DNA from: Methanobacteriota archaeon
Lineage (GTDB): Archaea; Methanobacteriota; Methanobacteria; Methanobacteriales; Methanobacteriaceae
Direction of reading: 5' to 3'
Length of the DNA stretch: 49,429 bases
Assembly: GCA_023440975.1 (NCBI GenBank)
Contig: JAEZRD010000090.1
Coordinates: forward strand, 1-49,429
A program made the translations under genes and the position numbers. Under the pieces are notes generated by a model, which had not been told where the DNA came from, did no database searches, and worked only from the letters and a program-made list of their open reading frames with translations. Of this stretch, positions 9,263 through 17,113 are shown in pieces; the first letter of the stretch is position 1; the number at the start of each line of letters is the position of its first letter.

Positions 9263-10549
9263 TTATTTATTTAGAGATTTACTTATTTCTTCTAACCTTT
9301 TTTGAATTTCAATTATTGCATTTTGTCCATTTCCACCAATGAAAATAGCCTCTTCAAAACTGAATTCTGCAACAAATCCTATAATTTCATCTAAATTATT
9401 AGCTACTTCTACTCTACCATCATAACCTAAACTTTGTAAACGATATTTAGCATGATCTATTGTATCTTCTAATCCAGGGAATAATATTATTACTTCAGGA
9501 TAAGATTTAACTACTTCATTTAATATATCTAGACGATCTTCTTCATTAGCTCTTGGTGTTCCTATAAATGTAGCATAGAATTCTTGTTCATCCAATATAC
9601 TGCGTATTGCACTACTATTATCAGATTTTCCAATATAAATATCACATTCGTTTAAGTGTAATACTTTTAATCTTCCTTCTACTGGTTTGAAACTTTCTAA
9701 TGTGTCTTTAATTATTGCTTCATCAATATCTAATTTTTCACATATTGTTGCTGCAAGTCCAGCATTAAGACGATTAAATTTTCCAAACATTTGTAATGGA
9801 TATTTAGTTTCATCAAAATAGATTGTTTCATTTGCTGATAATTGGAATTCATCTTTGAATTCTTGATCTTTTGCTATAAATATTTCTTTTCCTTCAACAA
9901 ATCTAACTACTTCATTTTTATAGTTTTCTATGGTTTTATGAACATTCATATGGTCATTGCCAATATTGGTTAATCCAATCATGTCAAAGTCAAAGCAATA
10001 GTTACAGAAGTCTAAGGTCATGTCGCATACTTCTATAAGCATTACATCATAATCTTGTTTTTCTGCTTCTAAAATAAGATCATAGTAACCTTCAAAGCCA
10101 CCACCACCGTTTCCTCCTATAAGGACATTTAATCCTGCTTTTTCGAGGATTTTTCGTATCATAGTGACTGTTGTGGTTTTACCGTTAGTTCCTGTTATTC
10201 CTATTGTAAATATGTTTTTATGTTTAGTTAGTATATCACAAAGAAATTTTCCTTCATTTTGGTATTTGTTTGCTAATTTGGATCCATAAATACTTGGGCT
10301 TATTGCTACAGCATCACATTTATCTATTTCTTCTTCATTAGTAAATCCTAAATCAATAATTGCGTTTTCTATTACAAAACTTAATCTGCTTTCTTTAGAC
10401 AGTATATCTATGTCAACTACTGGAAGGTCTAGATTTTCTAGGTTAAGGTTTGTTGAAAGGTCAGAGGCATATACATCCCAATTATTACGTATTAATGATT
10501 CAAAGGCTTTTTTTCCTTCTACACCTAAACCTATTACTGCTGCTCTCAA
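9263..10549 (-). CDS. Mur ligase family protein, probable pseudomurein peptide ligase
   Basis: 428 aa in three regions. An N-terminal Rossmann-like part opens with AAVIGLGVEGKKA, as in MurD/MurC. A central ATPase has the P-loop GITGTNGKTTT (residues 117-127), the MIEVCD region and GLTNIGNDHMNVHKT with the conserved His. A C-terminal ligase domain contains KFNRLNAGLAATI and VEGRLKVL. Such enzymes join amino acids to a nucleotide-linked precursor using ATP. Methanobacteriales use MurC/D/E homologues for pseudomurein peptides. The third domain is divergent: the usual DYAH after the linker is replaced by IYIGKSDNSSA, so the acceptor may differ. The start is TTG with AAGGGA 5 bases upstream; no other start is available before the P-loop. 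The gap to the secreted protein gene downstream is about 45 bases. Confidence 0.85.
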   Translation of the reverse strand: MRAAVIGLGVEGKKAFESLIRNNWDVYASDLSTNLNLENLDLPVVDIDILSKESRLSFVIENAIIDLGFTNEEEIDKCDAVAISPSIYGSKLANKYQNEGKFLCDILTKHKNIFTIGITGTNGKTTTVTMIRKILEKAGLNVLIGGNGGGGFEGYYDLILEAEKQDYDVMLIEVCDMTLDFCNYCFDFDMIGLTNIGNDHMNVHKTIENYKNEVVRFVEGKEIFIAKDQEFKDEFQLSANETIYFDETKYPLQMFGKFNRLNAGLAATICEKLDIDEAIIKDTLESFKPVEGRLKVLHLNECDIYIGKSDNSSAIRSILDEQEFYATFIGTPRANEEDRLDILNEVVKSYPEVIILFPGLEDTIDHAKYRLQSLGYDGRVEVANNLDEIIGFVAEFSFEEAIFIGGNGQNAIIEIQKRLEEISKSLNK

Positions 10550-11075
10550 AGTAATCCCTTATTTTATTATGTAAAATTTATTATTTTTTTAAATGATATT
10601 TTGAATAAAAAATCATTATTAACAATTAAATATTTAATATTATCATTTTAAATTTTTAAATTTAAAAAATTTAAATTCTAATTAACTTATTACAGTATTT
10701 AATATAAATTTTAATAAAAAATTATAAAATAGAAAATTAAATATTACTACTTACTTTTATAAATTAAAATATATAAAGTTAAGCTCATATAATATGAATA
10801 TTACTATAATAACACTAATTTTAATTAATATTAACCCATAAAATCAAATAAAAAAAATTTTAAATAATACAAAAAGTTTTACTAAAAATTATATAATTAA
10901 ACTCTATAAAAACAATATCGTTAGTAAATATAGAAATAAAATTTAAGAATTATAAATAAAACAACAAAAAGAATTTAAAAAAAAATAAAAAAAGATGAGA
11001 ATATAATTAATTTTTTTTATGGGAGATTAATTATAATCCTCTAATTAATTAAAGTAAAAAAAAAAAATATTTTAA
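10550..11075. other. AT-rich intergenic region, no gene seen
   Basis: About 526 bases with no convincing coding frame and no GC-rich segment that would suggest a tRNA or other structured RNA. Between genes in the same (minus) orientation it must hold the terminator of the DUF4013 gene at its right end and the promoter of the Mur ligase at its left end. A weak imperfect repeat (GATTA-ATTA-TAATC, about 11025-11038) lies beyond the T tract. Confidence 0.5.
11056..11067 (-). terminator. Oligo-T terminator after the first DUF4013 gene
   Basis: Twelve consecutive T on the minus strand begin 9 bases past the stop codon of the gene at 11076. This fits an archaeal intrinsic terminator. Confidence 0.6.
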
Positions 11076-12587
11076 TTACTTTTCAGCTAATAATTTCTGA
11101 AGTTTCTCCATAACTTCATCAGGATTAGCTGAATCATCATCAACTAATTCCTTTATTTTATCCATAGCCTCTTTTTTAGCTAACTCTGAATCTTTATCCT
11201 CTGTAACCTTATCATCACTAACAATTTTTTCAACAGAGCCTACTTCATTATTAGATGAGATAGATACATCAGATTTACTATTATTTTCAAGTTTAGCCAT
11301 TATAGCATCATGATCAACTGCATCAGAACCAACTAAATCTTTAATTTGAGCCACAGCTTGCTTTTTAGCTAACTCTGGATCAATATGTTTAGTTTCTACA
11401 ACTTCAGACTTAGATTCAACAGATTGAATAACCTTTTCACCAGTTTTAACCTCATCTTTTTGACTGTTAACAGTTACAAATTCCGGGGTAAGATTAGGCA
11501 TTTTACCTTTAACATTAGTAACTGTAGATTTAGGTTTATCCTCTTTAACACTTTTAGGCTTTTCAATTTTATCTATATTAGAAGCTTTAACTTGACTAGT
11601 TTTTTGATCATCATTAATAAGATTATCAGTCTTTTTAACAGTCTCATTTTGTCTTAAGTTCTGAGTTTGTTTAATAGCAGAATTATGTCTTCTAGCACTA
11701 GCATCTAAAGATCTTCTACGTTCCATCTCTTTTTGTCTTAAAACAGCAATTTGTGCAGCTTCATCATTAGGATCAATATCATCAGGGTTTAAAACACCAA
11801 TATATTTAGTTTGTTTATAAATTAAACCAATACTACGACCAGCAAACAGAATTGTATAAGGAATTACAATTAAACAAACAAGGAATAAACCAATCCAAGG
11901 TATAATACCAATAAGTATACGAATACAAGTTAATACTAATAAATATAATATGAAAAGAACAAACCATGCAAAATAGTTTCTTCGACCAATAGTTCTTATA
12001 GTACCAAATATTTTAGGAATGTTTAATCCTTCTTTGAAACTTTCCATATCAATCATTCTTGCAACACCCATAACAAATGTGTAGGCAAATATTAAAGTAA
12101 CAATAAATATTAAAACATAAGTCCAAGCATAAGGTGTGTTAATTAAACCATTAATAAATCCAGTAGGTAATTCACCAGTAGAAATACCTAATACTGTGAA
12201 ATAAGGATTAATAATATCAATTAATTTACCAACAGGATTAAGATTTCCAGATAATGTTAAAGATACAAATATTAAAATTAAAGGAATTATAGAATAAATA
12301 AGACCAAGAACTAAATATTTTAATCCATCAACTATATTCTCAACAAAACTAAAACTTGGAATACCTTTATTATGTCTAATAGCCCCCGCAACAACACTAC
12401 AAAAGTATCCAAATATAATAATTTCTAAAACCCAAACAACTAACATTACAAATAAACTAATCGGTTTATAACTAGTAAATGTTTGAATATAACGCATAAC
12501 TACTAAAAAAATACCTAAAATAAGATATTTCCACCAATCTTTTAATGGATATTCTAAACTATCCATTATTATGTCCAAAACTCCCAT
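11076..12587 (-). CDS. DUF4013 membrane protein with long cytoplasmic tail (copy A)
   Basis: 503 aa. Residues 1-270 hold about six hydrophobic helices and the DUF4013 pattern, ending in IPYTILFAGRSIGLIYKQT, which is shared with copies B and C. Residues 280-503 form a hydrophilic, Lys/Glu/Asp-rich tail absent from the other two. The tail ends in two related helical units: DPELAKKQAVAQIKDLVGSD and DSELAKKEAMDKIKELVDDD. Start: the ATG at 12587 aligns exactly with the starts of the paralogues (M-x-V/S-x-x-I-I-x-x-[SA]-x-x-Y-P) and has GGAG 12 bases upstream. An upstream GTG at 12605 lies inside that ribosome site. Function is unknown; DUF4013 proteins are common in Methanobacteriales and are probably integral membrane proteins. 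It follows copy B after about 62 bases. Confidence 0.8.
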   Translation of the reverse strand: MGVLDIIMDSLEYPLKDWWKYLILGIFLVVMRYIQTFTSYKPISLFVMLVVWVLEIIIFGYFCSVVAGAIRHNKGIPSFSFVENIVDGLKYLVLGLIYSIIPLILIFVSLTLSGNLNPVGKLIDIINPYFTVLGISTGELPTGFINGLINTPYAWTYVLIFIVTLIFAYTFVMGVARMIDMESFKEGLNIPKIFGTIRTIGRRNYFAWFVLFILYLLVLTCIRILIGIIPWIGLFLVCLIVIPYTILFAGRSIGLIYKQTKYIGVLNPDDIDPNDEAAQIAVLRQKEMERRRSLDASARRHNSAIKQTQNLRQNETVKKTDNLINDDQKTSQVKASNIDKIEKPKSVKEDKPKSTVTNVKGKMPNLTPEFVTVNSQKDEVKTGEKVIQSVESKSEVVETKHIDPELAKKQAVAQIKDLVGSDAVDHDAIMAKLENNSKSDVSISSNNEVGSVEKIVSDDKVTEDKDSELAKKEAMDKIKELVDDDSANPDEVMEKLQKLLAEK

Positions 12588-12649
12588 AAGCAAATTCAAC
12601 TCCACATATCCAAATATTAATGAAATAACATTATATCTTTTATATTTAA

Positions 12650-13441
12650 CTAAGATTCTTTATAGATTAAACCAATAGATCTAGCAGAAAACATCATAAT
12701 ATAAGGGCGCACAATAAAAGTGGCTAAAAAAAACCCTAATAATTGAAATCTCAAACTGTAAACATTAACTGTTAAACCTATAAACAATATTACTGTAAAT
12801 TCAATAAACCATGCAATATAAAGACCAATTCCAATATCATCAATTGTATTAATAATAGTGCCTAAATCCATTCCTTTAACAACATTATTCTTATCTGCAA
12901 ATCTTGCTAATCCTAAATAAAATATAAATAAGAATAATAAATTTATTATTATCGCTACAACTGCTGTAATCCCCAATGTGGATATAATATTCTTAATTAA
13001 ATCTGAAGGCAATGAACTAGTATTAAGTATTACCAAAGTATTCTGAGTCATAAAATAACCCAATTGTAATATATTATGCAATAATCCAGTTGCAAATGCT
13101 ACAACACCAATTAATACAATTGGAATTATACAATAAATTGATATTAATATAACTAATTCAATACCCTCTACAAAATTTTTCAACCACTCAAATTTTGGAG
13201 ATTTATTCAATCCATGAATTGTATTGGATATTATACTAACATAATAACCAATAAATATAAATGATAAAACAAAACCTAAAATTAATGTTATTAATCCAAG
13301 AATTACATTTCCGTTTCCCAATAACTCTGGAGATAATGATATGAATGTTATTAGTAGCATAAAAAAGCTTAATATTAACATTTTCTTCCAGTTTCTTAAC
13401 GGATAATATAATGCGTCTTTAATAATATTAAAAGATTTCAT
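12650..13441 (-). CDS. DUF4013 membrane protein (copy B)
   Basis: 263 aa from the ATG at 13441, which has a perfect GGTGAT ribosome site 7 bases upstream; a TTG at 13456 is upstream of this site and rejected. The product is almost entirely hydrophobic with about six membrane segments. It starts with MKSFNIIKDALYYPLRNWKK and ends with IVRPYIMMFSARSIGLIYKES, the terminal motif common to the three copies. The function is unknown. A palindromic TATA region at 13511-13526 is the likely promoter for this gene and for copy A downstream. Confidence 0.8.
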   Translation of the reverse strand: MKSFNIIKDALYYPLRNWKKMLILSFFMLLITFISLSPELLGNGNVILGLITLILGFVLSFIFIGYYVSIISNTIHGLNKSPKFEWLKNFVEGIELVILISIYCIIPIVLIGVVAFATGLLHNILQLGYFMTQNTLVILNTSSLPSDLIKNIISTLGITAVVAIIINLLFLFIFYLGLARFADKNNVVKGMDLGTIINTIDDIGIGLYIAWFIEFTVILFIGLTVNVYSLRFQLLGFFLATFIVRPYIMMFSARSIGLIYKES

Positions 13442-13837
13442 TATTTTTATCACCAATAATCATAATCCATAATAGATAATCTTAATTATATATTATTATT
13501 TTGAGTAAAAAAAGTATATATACTTTACTAATATAGAATTTAGAAACTAAACAAGAACAGATTAACAAAAAAAGTGAAAAATATATAAAAATTAATACTT
13601 TAATGAATAAAATTAGCTAAAAACCTAAAAAATAAAACCAAGCAATAAAGTTTTTTAAAAGATAAACATTATAAATATTAAAAAAAACTTAAAAAAATAT
13701 TTTAAAACTTAATAACACTCAAATAAATTAATATTAATCCAAATTTTATTAAAAACATAGCAAAACAAGAATACATAAAATAATAAAATAATTAACTCTT
13801 AATAAAAAAAATAGAGAAAAAATATTTAAAATAAATT
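13442..13837. other. Intergenic region between DUF4013 copies B and C
   Basis: About 396 bases, AT-rich, with no open frame that looks real and no GC-rich RNA-like segment. It contains the promoter of copy B (13511-13526) and, at its right end, T tracts on the minus strand (13822-13817 and 13811-13804) that probably terminate copy C. Confidence 0.5.
13511..13526 (-). promoter_or_regulatory. TATA box within a 16-bp perfect palindrome
   Basis: AAAGTATA followed by TATACTTT forms a perfect 16-bp palindrome about 70 bases upstream of the ATG at 13441. It is well placed as a TATA box, giving a leader of roughly 50 bases. The symmetry may be simple AT bias or may allow binding of a dimeric regulator. 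Confidence 0.45.
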
Positions 13838-14674
13838 TTATTGTTCTTTATAAATTAAGCCAATAGAACGACCAAGGAACAAAATTGAAAATGGAGTTAT
13901 AAATAATGCTGCAACATATAATCCAACATATGGAATAACAGTACTAATTAAACCTATAACCATACCTAAAACTGTCATAATCACAAATACTAAAATATAC
14001 CAAATAATATATTTTTCCCAACCAATATTTCCAAGTGAATCCATAACACTATTAACTTTAGCCCCAGAAAATAAAGTTCCATGCTCTGCCATTCTAGCTA
14101 AAGCCATATAATAAGATAATGAAAATAAAATGAATAAACATATAGCTAAAATTCCAGTAATAGCTATACCTGTCCATATGTTAGCTAATAAATTTGAAGG
14201 TAAAGTTGCAGTTAAATTACTCATTACCGCAGAAGATGAAGTTGAGTAAGAAAATCCTGGATTAGTTAAAGTACCAGAATTAGCAATCACACCAAAAATA
14301 ACAATGAAATCATCAAACACTCCAAGTATTGATGCAACAATTAATACAATTACGGTAGGTATAACAAAATAAATTATACTGATTACCCAAGTCTTTAATC
14401 CATCATAAACATTTTGAAAAGATTCTAAATGAGGAATTTCATCATGACCCTCAACAGTCACTTTAATTACACTTAAAAGATAACCTAAAAGTATTAAAGA
14501 TATGAAAAAACTTATAAATGATCCAATAGACTGTATACCTGCAAAATTACTAAAATAAACTGGTAATAAAGGCATTATTGTCATTATAAGAGATAATAAT
14601 CCAATTTTGAAAAATTTATTCAAATTACTTATTGGATATTGTATTGATTCTTTAATTATTTCCGTTACATTCAT
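13838..14674 (-). CDS. DUF4013 membrane protein (copy C)
   Basis: 278 aa with about six membrane segments. The start MNVTEIIKESIQYPISNLNK has a strong AGGAGGT ribosome site 9-10 bases upstream. The end FITPFSILFLGRSIGLIYKEQ matches copies A and B. A Ser/Thr-rich stretch (GTLTNPGFSYSTSSSAVMSN) between two segments is probably an extracellular loop. Copies A, B and C are clearly homologous along their whole membrane part but diverged, so the duplication is old. The gene lies 65 bases downstream of glnA on the same strand, and read-through from glnA is possible. No function is known. Confidence 0.8.
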   Translation of the reverse strand: MNVTEIIKESIQYPISNLNKFFKIGLLSLIMTIMPLLPVYFSNFAGIQSIGSFISFFISLILLGYLLSVIKVTVEGHDEIPHLESFQNVYDGLKTWVISIIYFVIPTVIVLIVASILGVFDDFIVIFGVIANSGTLTNPGFSYSTSSSAVMSNLTATLPSNLLANIWTGIAITGILAICLFILFSLSYYMALARMAEHGTLFSGAKVNSVMDSLGNIGWEKYIIWYILVFVIMTVLGMVIGLISTVIPYVGLYVAALFITPFSILFLGRSIGLIYKEQ

Positions 14675-14739
14675 TATTAAAATAAACCTCCTTTTAAAAA
14701 ATAGGTGAAAAAAATTAAATAAAAAAAATTATTTAAAGT

Positions 14740-16083
14740 TTAAATTTCTAAATATTTTCTTTGTTCATAATTAAATACTTGAACTCTGTAATCATCCCAT
14801 TCTGCATATTTTAATTCTAAGAATTTAGGACCAATATGAGGACCAAGAGCATTCATTAAAAGTTCAGAATTTTCTAAACTATGATAAGCTTCCCATAAAC
14901 TTGCAGGTAGAGGTTTAATACCCTCTTTTTCAAGTTCAGCTTCACTTAATTCATAAAGATTAACATCACAAGGTTCACCAGGTTCAATCTTATTTTTTAC
15001 CCCATCCATACCCGCAACTAACATAGCAGTAAATGCAAGGTAAGGGTTACAAACTGGATCAGGTACACGATATTCAATACGAGTACTTTGATCACTTGTA
15101 GCAGGGACTCGAATAAGAGCAGAACGATTCTTCAATCCATAACTAATGTGGACAGGTGCTTCATAACCTGGAACTAAACGTTTATAACTATTAACAGTAG
15201 GGTTAGTTATAGCTGTAAGTGGGAATGCATGTTTTAATAATCCTCCAATAAAGTACATTGCAGTGTCAGATAAACCATATTCTGCATCTGGATCAGCAAA
15301 TGCATTTTTACCTTTTTTAAATAAACTTTGATGACAATGCATACCTGAACCTTCAACACCATTAAACGGTTTAGGCATGAAAGTAACTCGATAATTATTA
15401 TTGCTAAATTGTGCAATATTATCCACAATAGCTTTAATAGCTTGTTTAAATGTAATAACTGCATCAGCAGTGAGTAATGCATCATCAAATTTGAATGAAA
15501 TCTCATTTTGACCTGGACCTACTTCGTGATGATTAGATTCAATCTTAAAATTTAATTCCTCAAGATTAAGAGATAATTCTCTACGGAAATCAGTACCCTT
15601 ATCAGAAGGATCAACATCAAAATTACTTGCATTATCAATAGGCACAGGGTAACCAAGAGTATCTTGATCTAAAATATAAAACTCTGGTTCAGGACCAATA
15701 TTATAAGTATAACCTTGTTTTTCCAAATTAGCTAAAGTATTTTTTAATAAACTACGAGGGTCTCCAGGATAAGGATGACCTTCACTTGTACATACATCAC
15801 AAATAAACCGACAAGTAGCAGACTCTTCAGGTCTCCAACTTAATGGACTATAAGTGTTTATATCTGGTTTTAATAATAAATCACTACTTTCAATTCCTGC
15901 AAATCCATCTATACTAGATCCATCAAAAAGTAATCCATCATTAAATAAACCTTCCATATCTTCAGGTTTACATGGTAAAGCTATACTTTTAGGCACCCCA
16001 TTAATATCAACAAATTGTAATCTTACAAATTTGATATAATCATTTTGCATTCTTTCAATCATTGCATCAATTTCTTTACTCAT
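14740..16083 (-). CDS. glnA: Glutamine synthetase, type I
   Basis: 447 aa, the standard length for the shorter (GSI-alpha) type I enzymes. It makes glutamine from glutamate, ammonia and ATP in the cytoplasm as a dodecamer. Seen in order: FVDINGVPKSIALP, FDGSSIDGF, GPEPEFYIL, SNHHEVGPGQNEI, FMPKPFNGVEGSGMHCHQS, NPTVNSYKRLVPGYEAPVHI, NRSALIRVP and RIEYRVPDP. These cover the metal, ATP and ammonia sites. NLYELSE replaces the adenylylation loop NLYDLP of GSI-beta, so control by adenylylation is unlikely. ATG has GAGGAT 10 bases upstream. It follows the DUF169 gene by 38 bases and is probably co-transcribed with it. A GGAA-N6-TTCC site farther upstream suggests NrpR control. Confidence 0.97.
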   Translation of the reverse strand: MSKEIDAMIERMQNDYIKFVRLQFVDINGVPKSIALPCKPEDMEGLFNDGLLFDGSSIDGFAGIESSDLLLKPDINTYSPLSWRPEESATCRFICDVCTSEGHPYPGDPRSLLKNTLANLEKQGYTYNIGPEPEFYILDQDTLGYPVPIDNASNFDVDPSDKGTDFRRELSLNLEELNFKIESNHHEVGPGQNEISFKFDDALLTADAVITFKQAIKAIVDNIAQFSNNNYRVTFMPKPFNGVEGSGMHCHQSLFKKGKNAFADPDAEYGLSDTAMYFIGGLLKHAFPLTAITNPTVNSYKRLVPGYEAPVHISYGLKNRSALIRVPATSDQSTRIEYRVPDPVCNPYLAFTAMLVAGMDGVKNKIEPGEPCDVNLYELSEAELEKEGIKPLPASLWEAYHSLENSELLMNALGPHIGPKFLELKYAEWDDYRVQVFNYEQRKYLEI

Positions 16084-16121
16084 AAATATCTATCCTCGAA
16101 TAATTAAATAATAATTTTTTT

Positions 16122-16805
16122 TTAATTTAAAGCTTCAAGTGCTTCAGAAACTTCTAAAACATTTTCAGCACTTAATCCTACTGCAACTTCATCATCTAAA
16201 ACTTTTGCAAATTTTCTACTTCCACTACAACCAAGGGTTATATTAGCGTTTCCAGTCATAGCAGGTTCACTTACTGCATCAGCACATAAACTTTGAATAC
16301 CTGCAAAATCAGCTTTAAAACGATCAGAGACATCATAAATAATCGCTTGTGATACTTTCATAGCTTGAACAGGTTTTGCAAACATAACAACCACGTCTGG
16401 AGCATAAGTTGCAGTTTCTAATGGAGCATATAAAATTCCATAGTTTCTTACATCCATTTTAGGTAAAGCGTCTATAGTAGCTTTTGCAGATTTTATGTCT
16501 TTAAATCTTCCAAGTGAAACATATTTTTCACCACTTGCAACTTTAGGAGGCATATCTTCAAGACCTAAAGCTGCGGAACCTCCTTTACACATTTGTTCAT
16601 CTTTAGTTGCATAAAAAGTTTCACCATGTGATGCTTTTTTAACCATTTCACAATGTCTAGCTTTATCAGATATTTTTGGAATATTTTCTGGAATATCTGA
16701 TTCTTTTAAAACAAATTTAACAGCTACAGGTTCTGAGTCTAATTCTAAAATATTTTTAAATGTTTTTGCTATTTTAACATTATTTTTTATATCATATTCA
16801 GCCAT
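16122..16805 (-). CDS. DUF169 family protein
   Basis: 227 aa, cytoplasmic. Typical DUF169 features are EPVAVKFV near residue 26, a Cys pair separated by about 25 residues (ARHCEMVKKAS and DEQMCKGGSAALGL), LETATYAPDVVVMFAKPVQAM, and SLCADAVSEPAMTGNANITLGCSGSR. The conserved Cys residues suggest a metal or cluster site, but the biochemical role of the family is not established. Strong AAGGAG ribosome site 7-8 bases before ATG. It is the first gene of a likely two-gene transcript with glnA, so a link to nitrogen metabolism is inferred from context only. Confidence 0.85.
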   Translation of the reverse strand: MAEYDIKNNVKIAKTFKNILELDSEPVAVKFVLKESDIPENIPKISDKARHCEMVKKASHGETFYATKDEQMCKGGSAALGLEDMPPKVASGEKYVSLGRFKDIKSAKATIDALPKMDVRNYGILYAPLETATYAPDVVVMFAKPVQAMKVSQAIIYDVSDRFKADFAGIQSLCADAVSEPAMTGNANITLGCSGSRKFAKVLDDEVAVGLSAENVLEVSEALEALN

Positions 16806-16873
16806 AAAATTAACTCCTTCATTATAGATTATTTTAATATTATTTTAAATTATTGTATATCTATATTTTTAAA

Positions 16874-16882
16874 AGTATATAA
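16874..16882 (-). promoter_or_regulatory. TATA box for DUF169-glnA
   Basis: TTATATACT on the minus strand, about 70 bases upstream of the DUF169 ATG. The predicted transcription start is near 16850, giving a leader of roughly 45 bases with the AAGGAG ribosome site. Confidence 0.5.
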
Positions 16883-17013
16883 TGTTAATCATTTTATTAA
16901 GTGTTTATAAAAAAAATAGTATAAAATGTTTAATAAAATATTAAAAAATATTATCAAAATTAAAAATATATTTAAATTTATTATACAAAAGAAGCTTTAA
17001 AATTTATTTAGGT

Positions 17014-17027
17014 GGAAATAGTATTCC
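17014..17027. promoter_or_regulatory. Candidate NrpR operator GGAA-N6-TTCC
   Basis: GGAA-ATAGTA-TTCC is an exact match to the NrpR operator pattern known from methanogens (GGAA-N6-TTCC). The symmetry extends outward partially (TAG..GGAA / TTCC..CTA). It lies in the intergenic region upstream of DUF169-glnA, glnA being the classic NrpR target. It is about 130 bases upstream of the TATA box I favour, so either another promoter (an AT-rich box near 16965-16975) or an unseen small transcript may be the direct target. Confidence 0.45.
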
Positions 17028-17046
17028 TACTAAAAAAAAATTTATT

Positions 17047-17100
17047 AAAAAAAAACATTAAAAAATGAGAATAAAAAAATTTAATATCCCCATTTTTTAA
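17047..17100 (-). terminator. Hairpin plus T9 terminator of the adhesin gene
   Basis: On the minus strand, after the adhesin stop, TTAAAAAATG (17100-17091 complement) is followed 23 bases later by its exact inverted copy CATTTTTTAA (17067-17058), then T9 (17055-17047). Perfect 10-bp arms plus a T tract make this a strong terminator candidate. It lies just left of the stop codon at 17114. Confidence 0.65.
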
Positions 17101-17113
17101 ACTAAAAAAGTGT

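Noticed and set aside
10550..11075. A tRNA or structured RNA gene in the long intergenic regions
   Set aside because: In a genome this AT-rich a tRNA would stand out as a GC-rich block with a T-loop sequence. None is seen here or in the other gaps.
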